Assembly: GCF_003010965.1 (NCBI RefSeq)
Contig: NZ_PGGM01000005.1
Coordinates: forward strand, 1-64,000
DNA: 64,000 bases
Direction of reading: 5' to 3'
From: Phyllobacterium sophorae
Lineage (GTDB): Bacteria; Pseudomonadota; Alphaproteobacteria; Rhizobiales; Rhizobiaceae
The translations under genes and the position numbers were made by a program. Position 1 is the first letter of the stretch, and each line of letters opens with the position of its first letter. Of this stretch, positions 46,249 to 56,534 are shown one piece after another. The notes under the pieces are model-generated. The model saw nothing but the letters and a program-made list of their open reading frames with translations. It was not told where the DNA came from and did no database searches.

Positions 46249-47567
46249 TTCCAGCCGCCTTCGCGATTGCTCAGCCGGGCCTGCAACACAAGAGGCTGGA
46301 TAAACGGTTCCAGGGCCGTCATGGTGCGCGTCAGAGAGCCGCGCATATCTTCGACCGTTTTCAATCCGGCATCGATCATCACCTGGCGCTCTTCCGGATT
46401 GTTGAAGAGGTAATTGACCGCACCCGCAAGCATATCCTTGTCGCGCACAAGCTTCGCCCCGCCATTCTTGATGAGACGCTGGTACGAATCCCGGAAGTTC
46501 TGGACATTGCGTCCCGACAGGATAGCCGATCTGAGCATGGCCGGTTCAAGCGGATTTTGACCGCCTTGCGCAGTCAGCGAGCGGCCGACAAAGGCGACTT
46601 CCGTCACGCGGAGATAAAGCCCCATGTCGCCGATCGTGTCGCCGAGATATATATCCGTATCCGGCGCGATCTGATCGCCGCGGCTACGCAACGCAACCTT
46701 CATCCCCATCTTCTCGATTTCAGCAGCGATTTCTATCGCTCGATCCGGGTGGCGCGGTACAATGATCGTGAGCAAATCGCGATGCCGCGCTTTCAACATA
46801 TGGTGGACCTGCGCCACGATCTGCTCCTCACCCTGATGGGTGGAGATGGCGGCCCAGGTTTTCCGCGATCCGATCATCCGTTGCAACGCGCTTAGTTCCG
46901 CGTCGTTCACAGGCGGGATCGCCGTATCGACTTTCAGATTGCCAGAAACCGTTACCGGTCTTGCGCCCAGCGTACGAAACCGTTCACCGTCGATTTCAGA
47001 CTGCGCTACGACATGCGCGAGGTTTTCGAACAGAGCTTCCGCTATCGAAGGGCGCTTATGCCAGTTGGCAAAGGACCGATCCGACAAGCGGCCATTGACC
47101 AGAACCTGCGGAACCCTGCGGGTCCCCAATTCGAGGATGGTCATCGGCCAGATTTCGGATTCGCAGATAATCGCGAGATCCGGCTGCCAATGAGTAAGGA
47201 AACGGTCAACAGCGGGCTTTAGATCGAGCGGAACATACTGGTGGATAACACGATCGCCCAACCGGTCCTGAACCATTTTCGCTGATGTAACCGTACCCGT
47301 CGTCAACACAACGTGGATGCCCATATCGACAATTGCTTCCACCAGCGGAGTGACTGCGGAAGTCTCGCCGACACTGGCAGCATGGACCCAAATCAGCGGA
47401 CCGGAGGGGCGTGCGACGCTGGCGACACCATAACGCTCACCATGACGTCCGCGTTCTTCCTTGCCTTTGCTGGCGCGGAACGCAACATAGGCGCCAACAA
47501 CCGGGAAGGCCGCTGCACCCACCCATCGATAGGTACTCAGGACCAGACGCGCCCATCGCTCACTCAT
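46245..47567 (-). CDS. waaA: 3-deoxy-D-manno-octulosonic acid (Kdo) transferase
   Basis: A 440-residue GT30 enzyme with an N-terminal membrane anchor (WVGAAAFPVVGAYVAF). LIWVHAASVGETSAVTPLVE and the C-terminal RSLTAQGGQNPLEPAMLRSA (nucleotide-sugar site) are diagnostic. It adds Kdo residues to lipid IVA on the cytoplasmic face. Overlaps both neighbours by four bases. Confidence 0.96.
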   Translation of the reverse strand: MSERWARLVLSTYRWVGAAAFPVVGAYVAFRASKGKEERGRHGERYGVASVARPSGPLIWVHAASVGETSAVTPLVEAIVDMGIHVVLTTGTVTSAKMVQDRLGDRVIHQYVPLDLKPAVDRFLTHWQPDLAIICESEIWPMTILELGTRRVPQVLVNGRLSDRSFANWHKRPSIAEALFENLAHVVAQSEIDGERFRTLGARPVTVSGNLKVDTAIPPVNDAELSALQRMIGSRKTWAAISTHQGEEQIVAQVHHMLKARHRDLLTIIVPRHPDRAIEIAAEIEKMGMKVALRSRGDQIAPDTDIYLGDTIGDMGLYLRVTEVAFVGRSLTAQGGQNPLEPAMLRSAILSGRNVQNFRDSYQRLIKNGGAKLVRDKDMLAGAVNYLFNNPEERQVMIDAGLKTVEDMRGSLTRTMTALEPFIQPLVLQARLSNREGGWK

Positions 47568-48337
47568 GCCGCGCCATCCACGAGCTCATGCACCCGTCTA
47601 GTGTTCTCATTCAAGCTATCAGTCAACTCAACACGCTTGGCTTCCAGCATCGCATCATCGGCGTCCTCGGGAACAAAGATTGGGTCGCCGACAATCAACC
47701 CCGATTTGCCGAATGGCAAGGGAATGGTGGTCTTATCCCAGCTCTTCTCCAGAACTTTCCGGCGAGACGTCAGATAACAAATCGGAAGAATAGGACGACC
47801 AGACAATTTCGCCAGGAGAATGACGCCAAATCCCGAGTCACGCGGCGTCCCATGAGGAATATCAGCAATCATCGCCGCCGTCTTACCCTCCTTCAATGCC
47901 TTTTTCAGAACGAGAAGCGCTCTCGCGCCTCCCTTCTCCGTTCCTCTCGCGCGCTCCCTCCCCCCAGAGCCGCGCACGATTTCCACCCCGAATCGTTCCG
48001 CAACCCGTGCATTGAGTTCCGCATCCTTGCTTTTGGAAAACATCGCAACGAAACGAACGCCACGGGGCATAAGAAATGGCGCCATCAAATGCTGTCCATG
48101 CCAGGCAACAGCGATAAACGGTTCGCCGCCGCGCTTCATGTCCTCCAAGTCCGAGGAACCACGCAGCCGGGGATTGGTGATGTGCACGAGCCGGAAAAAC
48201 TGGGTGATCAGCCAGACGATCAGGGACCGAACCATAGGCGAGTTTGCCAAGGGCCCCCGTACCGACCGCCAAAAACGTTTCAGTGCCCCACCTTTGCGCC
48301 GGGGGGCCTTGGTTGTTGCTGAGCTGTTTTCGATCAT
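47564..48337 (-). CDS. DUF374 lysophospholipid acyltransferase-like protein
   Basis: A 257-residue membrane-associated acyltransferase. WHGQHLMAPFLMPRGVRFVA contains the H-G-x-x-L variant of the HX4D region, and IADIPHGTPRDSGFGVILLA follows the DUF374 consensus (D-G-P-x-G-P in others). Its place beside waaA and lpxK suggests acylation of lipid A, core LPS or a related lipid; this is inference. ATG at 48337 (MIENSSATTK) is chosen to avoid overlap with the DUF4170 gene; the ribosome site is weak. Confidence 0.85.
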   Translation of the reverse strand: MIENSSATTKAPRRKGGALKRFWRSVRGPLANSPMVRSLIVWLITQFFRLVHITNPRLRGSSDLEDMKRGGEPFIAVAWHGQHLMAPFLMPRGVRFVAMFSKSKDAELNARVAERFGVEIVRGSGGRERARGTEKGGARALLVLKKALKEGKTAAMIADIPHGTPRDSGFGVILLAKLSGRPILPICYLTSRRKVLEKSWDKTTIPLPFGKSGLIVGDPIFVPEDADDAMLEAKRVELTDSLNENTRRVHELVDGAA

Positions 48338-48368
48338 GCCGTTGTCAATTCGGGACCGCGACGCGCGA

Positions 48369-48617
48369 TCAACCTGCCTTACCCGTATTGGGGTCCAGCA
48401 ATTTGTGCATGTGGACGATGAAATAGCGCATATGGGCATTGTCGACGGTTTGCTGTGCCTTGGATTTCCATGCGCGCTGCGCGGTCTCGAAATTGGGATA
48501 GATGCCGACAATGTCAAGCTTGTCGAGATCGCGGAACTCAACGCCGCCCAATTTTTTCAGCTCGCCACCAAAAACCAGATGCAGCAGCTGTTTCGGCTCG
48601 GATGTGTTTTCGCTCAT
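48369..48617 (-). CDS. DUF4170 protein
   Basis: An 82-residue alphaproteobacterial protein: LLHLVFGGELKKLGGVEFRD, then VGIYPNFETAQRAWKSKAQQ, ending in a VHMHKLLDPN segment. Conserved in this place next to the acyltransferase and cysQ-like genes in rhizobia, function unknown. Its compact alpha/beta pattern resembles small cytoplasmic adaptor proteins, but nothing more can be said. Confidence 0.88.
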   Translation of the reverse strand: MSENTSEPKQLLHLVFGGELKKLGGVEFRDLDKLDIVGIYPNFETAQRAWKSKAQQTVDNAHMRYFIVHMHKLLDPNTGKAG

Positions 48618-48659
48618 GGTTGCCCGTCCAAAAATTGATCGATGATGATTGTTGCTTGT

Positions 48660-49469
48660 TTAGCCGAAGGCGGTTTCTGCGACAACGTCCAACATGTTAT
48701 CCATTAGTAGCCCGCTTGCTGCGACGAGCGCACCGTGGCGGTAATCACCGGTGCTGGTGTTGCGCAAGCCGTAAGTGAGCGCCTTGCCCTCGGCTGTCAA
48801 GACATTGCCACCCGCTTCCGAAAGGATGAGATCCGCCGCTGCCAAATCCCAGTCATGGGAATTGGGGCGCACGAACGTCCCGGCAATATCGCCCCGTGCC
48901 ACCATTGCTATCCTGTATGCCAGAGAGGCTACGTAGGGAGCATGTTCCATCGATGCAAGGAAACGCTCCGGTAGCCGCTTCAGGAATGCGCCTGGTCCTG
49001 CAACCTTGAATGGCCTGGTTTCGGCCTGAACTCGAATGACATTGCCATTCTGCTGCGCGCCATGACCAGGCAGTGCGGTAATGATCTCGTTACGGGCGGG
49101 GCATTCAAGGACACCTGCGACAGGGCGGCCATTTTCGATGACTGCGACGCTGACGCACCAGACATCAGACCCCTCGATGAAAGCGCGAGTCCCGTCGATT
49201 GGATCGACGACAAAGAAACGCTGACGCTGTGACACCGCCCGCTCGTCGTGTGTTTCTTCCGATATCCAGCCGTAGTCGGGCCGGGCCGTCAGCAACATGT
49301 CCTTCAGGTATTTGTCCGCCGCCAGATCGGCTTCCGTGACTGGCGAGTTGCCGGTCTTCATCCAGATTTGCGGAGCCTGCTTGAAATAGGACAAGGCAAT
49401 CTTGCCAGCCCCTTCCGCTGCCTCACGTATAAGCTCGAGATCGTCGCGATTTTGCTTATTTGCCGGCAA
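48660..49469 (-). CDS. 3'(2'),5'-bisphosphate nucleotidase/inositol monophosphatase-family protein (CysQ-like)
   Basis: A 269-residue Mg-dependent, lithium-sensitive-type phosphatase: E71-E72, D89-P-I-D92-G-T (VDPIDGTRAFIEG) and WDLAAADLILSEAGG bind metals and substrate. CysQ members hydrolyse PAP to AMP; other family members act on inositol phosphates, and motif reading alone does not separate them. The start is a TTG at 49469 inside the end of pmbA (14-bp overlap), eight bases after AAGG; no ATG occurs before residue 37, where the domain would be cut. Confidence 0.87.
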   Translation of the reverse strand: MPANKQNRDDLELIREAAEGAGKIALSYFKQAPQIWMKTGNSPVTEADLAADKYLKDMLLTARPDYGWISEETHDERAVSQRQRFFVVDPIDGTRAFIEGSDVWCVSVAVIENGRPVAGVLECPARNEIITALPGHGAQQNGNVIRVQAETRPFKVAGPGAFLKRLPERFLASMEHAPYVASLAYRIAMVARGDIAGTFVRPNSHDWDLAAADLILSEAGGNVLTAEGKALTYGLRNTSTGDYRHGALVAASGLLMDNMLDVVAETAFG

Positions 49470-50799
49470 GTGTCATGCCTTCGATTACGAGGGTCGGGCT
49501 GGCCACGCCGAAATTGCGGTCGATGTCACTGGCTGCGGTAAGATTGAGGAACATCTCTTTCAAATTGGAAGCAATAGTAACTTCGCTCACCGGATAGGAG
49601 ATCTCGCCGTTCTCAATCCAGAAACCCGATGCGCCGCGGCTATATTCGCCGGTAATCATATCGACACCATGGCCGAAAAGCTCTGTCACATAGAAGCCCG
49701 TGCCGACGGCGCGTATGAGCTCTCCCGGGTCCTGTTCACCTGGCTCGATGGCGAAATTTGTCGAAGACGGGACTACCGTGGAACCGGAACGGACGCCCCG
49801 GCCATTGGTCGTAAGCCCCAGTTCCTTTGCGGTCGATGTCGACAAGAACCAGTGCTTGAGAACACCATTTTCGATCATGTTCAACGGCACACCCTCCAGA
49901 CCTTCGCCGTCAAAGGGTCGTGACGAAGGGCCCCGAACCCGCAAAGGATCGTCGGTGACGGTGATTGTTTCGCTCAGTATCTTTTCACCCATGCGATCCT
50001 TCAGGAAGCTGGTCTTGCGTGCCACCGATGCGCCATTGATTGCGCTGGCCAAATGGCCGGCCATGCCGCGCGCAACACGAGGATCATAGACCACGTTGAC
50101 GCGGCCAGTCCTGGCTTGACGTGCGCCAAGCCGCTTGACCGCACGTTCCCCGGCCGAACGGCCGATGGCCGCAGCATCTTCAAGTGCATCGTAATATATT
50201 CGTGACGAAAAATCATAATCCCGTTCCATTGCCGTACCACTTCCGGCAATGGCGCTCACGGAACGAGAAAAGCGTGAACCCATATATTGTCCAGCAAACC
50301 CATCCGAGGTGACGAGTACGAGCCCCCCCATGCCCGCGGATGCGGAGCCGCCACCCGAGTTGGTTACGCCTTCGACTGCGAGTGCCGCCGCTTCGGCGGC
50401 AAGGGCAACCTCAGTCAATTGCGCGGCATCGACGACCGTGGCATCGTAGAGGTCGAGATCGCGTATGTTGCGTACTAGATTTTCCCGTGCCGCCAAGCTC
50501 TCATAGGCGTCGTCCGGCGAGACTTTTGCCATGGCGACTGCACGCTCGGCGAGCACCTTTGGGTCAGCACCGGCATTCGCCGATATGCTTGCCACCTTAC
50601 GGCCCACAAAGACCCGCAGAGAAAATTCGTCGCTTTCCGACGATTCGGTGGACTCAACCTTTCCCAATCGAACGCTGACGCCGGAGGAACGCGACCGTAC
50701 GACAACCGCATCGGCTGCATCCGCTCCCGCACGCCTGGCAGCTTCGACAAGCGCAGTGGCATTATCTACGAATTCGCGCGAATTTACAGGCTCTGTCAT
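49456..50799 (-). CDS. pmbA: TldE/PmbA-family metalloprotease subunit
   Basis: A 447-residue protein of the TldD/PmbA family; the partner TldD is not in the window. Motifs: VSVRLGKVESTESSESDEFS, TSDGFAGQYMGSRFSRSVSA, and the end MTGEYSRGASGFWIENGEIS. It lacks HExxxH, as expected for TldE. In E. coli TldD/TldE degrades unfolded peptides and matures microcin B17. ATG at 50799 (MTEPVNSREF) is chosen; earlier in-frame starts lack family similarity. Overlaps the cysQ-like gene. Confidence 0.93.
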   Translation of the reverse strand: MTEPVNSREFVDNATALVEAARRAGADAADAVVVRSRSSGVSVRLGKVESTESSESDEFSLRVFVGRKVASISANAGADPKVLAERAVAMAKVSPDDAYESLAARENLVRNIRDLDLYDATVVDAAQLTEVALAAEAAALAVEGVTNSGGGSASAGMGGLVLVTSDGFAGQYMGSRFSRSVSAIAGSGTAMERDYDFSSRIYYDALEDAAAIGRSAGERAVKRLGARQARTGRVNVVYDPRVARGMAGHLASAINGASVARKTSFLKDRMGEKILSETITVTDDPLRVRGPSSRPFDGEGLEGVPLNMIENGVLKHWFLSTSTAKELGLTTNGRGVRSGSTVVPSSTNFAIEPGEQDPGELIRAVGTGFYVTELFGHGVDMITGEYSRGASGFWIENGEISYPVSEVTIASNLKEMFLNLTAASDIDRNFGVASPTLVIEGMTLAGK

Positions 50800-50939
50800 A
50801 TTCGTCTCTAAGGTTGATTGCATGATAGGATGCAAGGACTTATCTGACACAGGTCAGACGCATACCTTCCTATATGGTGCAAATTGGGGTCTATCAAGGC
50901 AACCGAACGCAACAATCTCCCAGTCCGGATAACGAACCT

Positions 50940-52778
50940 ATGCTTTCGCAAAGCGGCAACCTTTATTTTCAGGCATTGGCACTGCTTGCCGGCGCAATCA
51001 TCGCGGCCCCGCTTTTCAAGCGGCTGGGGCTCGGAACAGTTCTTGGCTATCTCGCCGCGGGTCTGTTGATCGGGCCACTTGCCAATCTTATAACGGATGG
51101 CGAACAGGTCCTGCATTTTTCCGAACTCGGCGTCGTGTTCCTGCTTTTTGTAATCGGATTGGAGCTCAAGCCTTCCCGGTTATGGACACTTCGCCACGCG
51201 ATTTTTGGGTTAGGAGCCGCACAGGTCATCGTCACGGGCGCTGCCTTGACGGCCGTGATCCTGGCATTCAATCTGATGATGTGGCAAGCGGCTGTCGTGA
51301 CCGGCTTTGGTCTCGCCCTTTCCTCAACGGCATTCGCCATGCAGATTTTGGAAGAACGCGGCGAAACAGCAACGCAGCACGGCCAGACTTCGTTTGCCAT
51401 CCTGCTGTTCCAGGATCTGGCAATCGTGCCACTCCTCGCAATGATTCCTGTTCTTGCGCCCGACTCGGCGCAGCACCAAGCCGATCCGCTTGGCCAATTT
51501 CTCATTGCGGTTATCTGCATTGGCGCGATCGTCGCTGTTGGCCGCTATCTGCTCAATCCACTTTTCCGCTTCATCGCCAATACCGGCGCGCGCGAGGTCA
51601 TGATTGCGGCCGCACTTTTCGTCGTGATTGGCGCTGCTGTGCTGATGCAGTTCGCCGGTCTCTCCATGGCGATGGGCGCTTTCATTGCTGGCGTCCTTCT
51701 GGCGGAATCGTCCTATCGGCATGAACTCGAAGCCGATATCGAACCGTTTCGTGGTGTTTTTCTCGGCCTGTTCTTCATCGCCGTCGGGCTTTCGCTTGAC
51801 CTTGAGGTAATTCTCAATAATTGGGTCGACATTCTTCTGGCCGTGCCGGTATTCATGGCCATCAAGGCGCTTCTCGTCTACGCACTGGCGCGGCTGTTTC
51901 GCTCCAGTCACAACGACGCCATCCGCATCGCCTTCTTCCTGCCGCAGGGTGGTGAGTTCGGTTTCGTATTGTTTTCGACAGCTGCAGCGGCGGGATTGAT
52001 GAGCGGCTCCACTGCGTCCGAACTGATCGCCGTCGTAACACTGTCAATGGCCGTCATGCCGCTATCCGTTGCGCTCGGAAACAAGTTTCTGGTCAATCAT
52101 GACACCGATGTTGAAATCGACGAGGATTTTGAAGGTGCTGGCTCCGACGTTATGATGATCGGATTCTCGCGTTACGGGCAGATCGCCGCGCAAATCCTTC
52201 TGGCAGGCGGTAGCGATGTGACCGTGATCGATGCTTCGGCCGATCGTATCCGGGCCGCGGGGCGATTCGGGTTCCGCATCTATTTCGGCGACGGTACGCG
52301 CAAGGAAGTGCTGGAAGCGGCGGGAATCAGACAGGCGAAAATCGTTGCGGTTTGCACGCACAAAAAGGAAACAACTGACCAGATCGTTGAAATGATCCAG
52401 GCGGAATATCCGGACATCAAACTTTTCGTGCGTTCCTATGATCGCGTCCACACACTGAAATTGCGGGCACGCGGCGTTCACTACGAGTTGCGTGAAACGT
52501 TCGAATCCGGTCTGGTCTTTGGCCGCCGGACGCTGGAAGAGCTCGGAGTCAGCGAAGAGCTCGCTTACGAGATCATGCAGGACATCAGGCGTCGCGACGA
52601 GGACCGACTGCATATTCAGGCGTCGGAAGGCCTGACAGCCGGCAATGATCTGCTGTTGACTCGGCCTGTTACGCCTGAGCCTTTGATCAGGCCGACCCGT
52701 GAAGCCAAGCGTATCGATACGGTAAAAGACGAAGAAATGGATATTGCGGTCGAGGCCGATGCAACACCGGCTGAGTAA
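50940..52778 (+). CDS. CPA2-family cation:proton antiporter, KefB/KefC-like
   Basis: A 612-residue inner-membrane protein. Residues about 10-390 form 12-13 helices with FLLFVIGLELKPSRLWTLRH and the Kef-type QHGQTSFAILLFQDLAIVPL; residues about 400-520 are a TrkA-N domain (MMIGFSRYGQIAAQILLAGG). Such systems export K+ in exchange for H+, often gated by glutathione adducts and NAD(H). ATG at 50940 is used; the ribosome site is weak. Divergent from pmbA. Confidence 0.92.
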   Translation: MLSQSGNLYFQALALLAGAIIAAPLFKRLGLGTVLGYLAAGLLIGPLANLITDGEQVLHFSELGVVFLLFVIGLELKPSRLWTLRHAIFGLGAAQVIVTGAALTAVILAFNLMMWQAAVVTGFGLALSSTAFAMQILEERGETATQHGQTSFAILLFQDLAIVPLLAMIPVLAPDSAQHQADPLGQFLIAVICIGAIVAVGRYLLNPLFRFIANTGAREVMIAAALFVVIGAAVLMQFAGLSMAMGAFIAGVLLAESSYRHELEADIEPFRGVFLGLFFIAVGLSLDLEVILNNWVDILLAVPVFMAIKALLVYALARLFRSSHNDAIRIAFFLPQGGEFGFVLFSTAAAAGLMSGSTASELIAVVTLSMAVMPLSVALGNKFLVNHDTDVEIDEDFEGAGSDVMMIGFSRYGQIAAQILLAGGSDVTVIDASADRIRAAGRFGFRIYFGDGTRKEVLEAAGIRQAKIVAVCTHKKETTDQIVEMIQAEYPDIKLFVRSYDRVHTLKLRARGVHYELRETFESGLVFGRRTLEELGVSEELAYEIMQDIRRRDEDRLHIQASEGLTAGNDLLLTRPVTPEPLIRPTREAKRIDTVKDEEMDIAVEADATPAE

Positions 52779-52784
52779 GTCCTT

Positions 52785-53687
52785 TCACTCGGGCTCCCGA
52801 CGTTCGGCATAGGTGATGGCTGCATCAACGGCCCGCTTCAATTCGTCCTTGATGCCAGCAGAATCCCTCAGAACCTGTTCGACCCTCAGGAAATCGAGGA
52901 CGCCAAACCGGGCAACGCTCGGACGCAGGAAAATCGCCGGAGGATCAGTGCGAAGCCGTGTTGCGATAATCGACTGCATCATCAATTGGCTGGCCCCGAA
53001 CATCGCATCGATCGATGATGGGAACCTGCCAATATCCCCTTCTGGGCCGCCGACGACATCAATGGCAATGACAAACTGCGCCTTGTGCTTCAAGTGGTCG
53101 AAGGGAACGGGATTGTAGATGCCGCCGTCGATCAGAATTCGATCATCACGCCTGACGGGCCGGAACAATGCCGGTATGGCTGCCGAAGCGCCAATGGCGC
53201 TGAAGAGGTCGCCATTGGCGATTGGCACTTCGCGCTGCCCATAGAAATCTGTAGCGGTGACACTCAAGGGAATGCGTAGTTCTTCGAAGGTGTCGGGGAT
53301 CCGGTCTGGAAGGAAGTTTCTCAGGACCCTTTCGATATTGAATTGGCCGAGCCGGATTCCCCCGCCGAACATTTCTCCGAAACTTGCTGGCCGCAGGCGC
53401 CACAACCGGGCAACAATTTCGGCGCGGCGCGACAGCGTGGCCACAGCATATTCATGGATATCGCGCCCGGACATGCCCGCCGCCATGCCGGCTCCCATGA
53501 TTGCTCCAATGGAGGAGCCGGCGATTGCCACCGGGCGGATGCCAAGTTCATCCATTGCCTCAATGACATTTATATGTGCAAGGCCCCTCGCTCCCCCACC
53601 ACCGAAAGCGATGGCGAAAGTGGGTTCTCCGGTTGCTCCGGCGTCTTCGGTTGATCCATTTCCCTCGGCCAGACCGCGTGCAACCAT
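52785..53687 (-). CDS. Patatin-like phospholipase (RssA type)
   Basis: A 300-residue serine hydrolase. AFGGGGARGLAHINVIEAM is the oxyanion loop, G57-S-S59-I-G61 the nucleophile elbow, and LIDGGIYNPVPFDHLK the Asp-Gly-Gly of the catalytic dyad. No signal peptide. Likely a cytoplasmic or membrane-surface lipid acyl hydrolase. It starts 14 bp after the stop of the inactive M16 gene on the same strand and ends six bases after the antiporter gene's stop (convergent). Confidence 0.92.
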   Translation of the reverse strand: MVARGLAEGNGSTEDAGATGEPTFAIAFGGGGARGLAHINVIEAMDELGIRPVAIAGSSIGAIMGAGMAAGMSGRDIHEYAVATLSRRAEIVARLWRLRPASFGEMFGGGIRLGQFNIERVLRNFLPDRIPDTFEELRIPLSVTATDFYGQREVPIANGDLFSAIGASAAIPALFRPVRRDDRILIDGGIYNPVPFDHLKHKAQFVIAIDVVGGPEGDIGRFPSSIDAMFGASQLMMQSIIATRLRTDPPAIFLRPSVARFGVLDFLRVEQVLRDSAGIKDELKRAVDAAITYAERREPE

Positions 53688-53701
53688 GACGTTTTACTCA
53701 A

Positions 53702-55012
53702 TCAGGATTGCGGCGGTCCGACGATCAAAACGGCCGGATCTGTATCAAGAAGTTTCCTTGCCACTGTCTTCACCTCATCCAGCGTCACTGCGTTGATCAG
53801 GTCCGCGCGCTTGTCTATGTAGTCCCGTCCAAGGTTTTCATCCTGCAGGCCAAGCAGCGTGCTGGCAACTGCCGACGACGAGTCAAGATTGTTCACCGCA
53901 TAGGAACCAACCAGATATTTCTTGGCCTCGACCAGTTCCTCTTCCGTGGGGCCGTCCTTTGCCATCTTGGCGATTTCCGTTTTCAGGATCTGCAGGGTTT
54001 CGTTGGCACGATCTGCCCTCGTGGCGGTCGATATCATGAGGGCCGCCATGTGGTCGCGATTGACCAGGTTTGAACCCGCCGAATAGGCAAGGCCGCGCTT
54101 TTCCCGTACTTCATTGTAGATGCGCGAAGAGAATGTGCCGCCGCCCAGAATGTGGTTCATGATGTAGGCAGGGAAGAAATCCGGATCCTGGCGGCGTATA
54201 CCCGGATAGACCATGGAAATCGAAGTCTGCGGCAGAGCATAGTCGACGCGCGTCGTCTGACCAAAACCGAGTTTGGCGTCGCTTACCGGCTGGAGCTCGG
54301 CTTTCGCAGGCAGATCGCCGAAAACCTTGTCGAGAAGCGGGGCCAAATCTTCTGGACTGATCGAGCCGACCACGCCGACGATCAGGTTATCCCGCGCAAA
54401 GTTGCGCTTGTGGAAGGCAACCAGATCGTCACGGGTTATCGTGGTCAGACTCTGCTCCGTGCCGTCGGATTGGCGCGCATAGGGATGATCACCATAGAGG
54501 GCTTCGGCGAATTTGCGTCCGGCAATCGTATTCGGATCACGTTCGGATGCCTTTATCCCGGCAACCACCTGCTGGCGGATCCGATCGATGGGTGCCTGAT
54601 CGAAACGAGGCTCGTTGACCGCAACTGCAAGAAGATCGACGGCGGTGTCACGTTTGTCAGCAAGCATGCGAATAGAGCCGGTGATGCGGTCATCATCGGC
54701 GTTGAATCCCATTTCAGTCCCGACGTCGTCGAGCTTCGCCTGAAACGTGTCCGAATCCAGATCTCCTGCGCCTTCATCAAAAAGCCCGGTCATCAAATTG
54801 GCGAGACCTTCCTTGCCTTTCGGATCTTGCGAAGAGCCCCCCTTGAACGAAAAGCGCATAGAGATCAGAGGCACGAAATCATCCTGCACCAGCCAGGCCC
54901 GGATGCCTTTGGGCGAGACGACTTCCTTGATTTCAACGGCGTGGCCCGGCGAAACTGCAAAAAGCATCAACAACAGCGTGGCAGCAAGTCGCCTAAACAT
55001 TGGTGCGGTCAT
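53702..55012 (-). CDS. M16-family peptidase-like protein without metal site
   Basis: A 436-residue exported protein (signal [20 protein letters not shown]) with the insulinase/MPP-beta fold. The place of HXXEH in its partner reads NLMTG ([13 protein letters not shown]), so both His and the Glu are lost. Such subunits pair with an active M16 subunit and help bind substrate. Its start overlaps the partner's stop by four bases, which supports a heterodimer in the periplasm. Confidence 0.92.
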   Translation of the reverse strand: MTAPMFRRLAATLLLMLFAVSPGHAVEIKEVVSPKGIRAWLVQDDFVPLISMRFSFKGGSSQDPKGKEGLANLMTGLFDEGAGDLDSDTFQAKLDDVGTEMGFNADDDRITGSIRMLADKRDTAVDLLAVAVNEPRFDQAPIDRIRQQVVAGIKASERDPNTIAGRKFAEALYGDHPYARQSDGTEQSLTTITRDDLVAFHKRNFARDNLIVGVVGSISPEDLAPLLDKVFGDLPAKAELQPVSDAKLGFGQTTRVDYALPQTSISMVYPGIRRQDPDFFPAYIMNHILGGGTFSSRIYNEVREKRGLAYSAGSNLVNRDHMAALMISTATRADRANETLQILKTEIAKMAKDGPTEEELVEAKKYLVGSYAVNNLDSSSAVASTLLGLQDENLGRDYIDKRADLINAVTLDEVKTVARKLLDTDPAVLIVGPPQS

Positions 55013-56487
55013 TGAACGACTCCCTGCGCCGGCGGTTCCGGCAATTGTGTTTCTCCGGCCGCAGGTGTCTCTGCCTCAACCTTCTGGTCAGGCTTGCCTT
55101 CCTCGGGCATCAGATAGCTGGTGACTGAGCGGCCATCGACGAGATAGCGCTTCGCAACATCCTGAATGTCCTGAACTTTCACCGCGCGGATCCGGTCCGG
55201 CCATTCCTGGATGTCCTTTATGGTTTGCCCGGTAGAGAGCGTGGAACCATAGATACGGGCCATACTCGACTGGCTGTCACGGGCAAAGATCATGCTCTTG
55301 AGAAAGCGGTTGCGTGCCTTTTCAAGTTCGTCAGCAGTAATGCCGTCCTTGATGATTCTGGCGATTTGCGCGTCGATGCCGGCCTCGACATCAGTTAGCG
55401 TGGCGGAACCGCGCGGGGAACCATAGATACCGAAACTTCCGTCATCAAGCGATCCGCCCTGATAATAGGCACCGGCGCTGGCGGCGAATCCATCCTGTAC
55501 GACCAGCGCCTGATAGATCCGGCTGCGAGACGAACCGCCGAGCACCTCACTCAAGAGATCAAGCGCCTCTGCTTCGCCAGGTCTTGCACTCGTATAGGAC
55601 GGCACGAGCCACATTTTCTGGAAACTGGGCTGCGACACGCGCGGATCGGCCATGGAAACCGTCCGTTTGGTGTTCTGTTCCGGCTCTTGCGGACGCACGC
55701 GCGCGCCGGGATCCGCCCGGCGCGGTACCTTGCCATAGGTCTTTTCCGTCAGAGCCTTGACCGTATCAAGATCGACGTCACCCGAGACAACCAACGTGGC
55801 ATTGTTGGGCGTATAGTATTTTTCATAGAATGCCAGCGCATCCTTGAGGTTGAGTTGCTCCATTTCATGCAGCCAACCAATCACTGGCATCCTGTAAGGG
55901 TGGTTCTGATAAAGCGTTGCATTGACCTCTTCCGCGAGAAGGGCTCCCGGATCGCCATCTATGCGCGAGCGGCGTTCCTCCAGCACGACATCGCGCTCCG
56001 TCTTGACCACGTCCTCATTGAGTATGAGGTTTTCCATGCGGTCCGCCTCATAGGTCATGACCATTTCAAGCGCTTGCGGCGCGACCTGCTGGTAGAACGC
56101 GGTGTAGTCATAGGAAGTGAACGCATTTTCCTGACCACCGATCTCGGCAACCTTGCGCGAGAATTCCCCGGCGGGATAGGTCTTGGTGGCCTTGAACATC
56201 AGGTGTTCGAAAAAATGGGCAATGCCGGACTTGCCCGGTTCCTCATCCGCGGATCCGACATGATACCATAGCATATGCGTGACCACCGGCGCGCGATGAT
56301 CGGGGATCACCACGACTTCAAGGCCATTTTCCAAACGAAAAGATGAAACGTCGTCCTCATCAGCCTTGTCGGCTGTTACCGGCGCTGTGGCTAATGTTTC
56401 TGCTCTTGCCGCAAGAAAGGAAGCCGGGGCTGTAAGGGCGCCGATCAAGACAAATGCCGCAATCGCGCGGCTCGGAGCAAAGGACAT
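55009..56487 (-). CDS. M16-family zinc metallopeptidase
   Basis: A 492-residue periplasmic peptidase with a signal peptide (about 1-29) and the inverted zinc motif H91-F-F-E94-H95 ([17 protein letters not shown]), plus a second M16 domain ([20 protein letters not shown]). The C-terminus is proline-rich ([20 protein letters not shown]). It cleaves peptides, substrates unknown. First of the M16 pair; followed by the inactive subunit and patatin gene. Confidence 0.93.
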   Translation of the reverse strand: MSFAPSRAIAAFVLIGALTAPASFLAARAETLATAPVTADKADEDDVSSFRLENGLEVVVIPDHRAPVVTHMLWYHVGSADEEPGKSGIAHFFEHLMFKATKTYPAGEFSRKVAEIGGQENAFTSYDYTAFYQQVAPQALEMVMTYEADRMENLILNEDVVKTERDVVLEERRSRIDGDPGALLAEEVNATLYQNHPYRMPVIGWLHEMEQLNLKDALAFYEKYYTPNNATLVVSGDVDLDTVKALTEKTYGKVPRRADPGARVRPQEPEQNTKRTVSMADPRVSQPSFQKMWLVPSYTSARPGEAEALDLLSEVLGGSSRSRIYQALVVQDGFAASAGAYYQGGSLDDGSFGIYGSPRGSATLTDVEAGIDAQIARIIKDGITADELEKARNRFLKSMIFARDSQSSMARIYGSTLSTGQTIKDIQEWPDRIRAVKVQDIQDVAKRYLVDGRSVTSYLMPEEGKPDQKVEAETPAAGETQLPEPPAQGVVQ

Positions 56488-56534
56488 TCAGATCTATCCA
56501 GTTCTGTTTCAGGATGACGATACAATCGCGGTCT

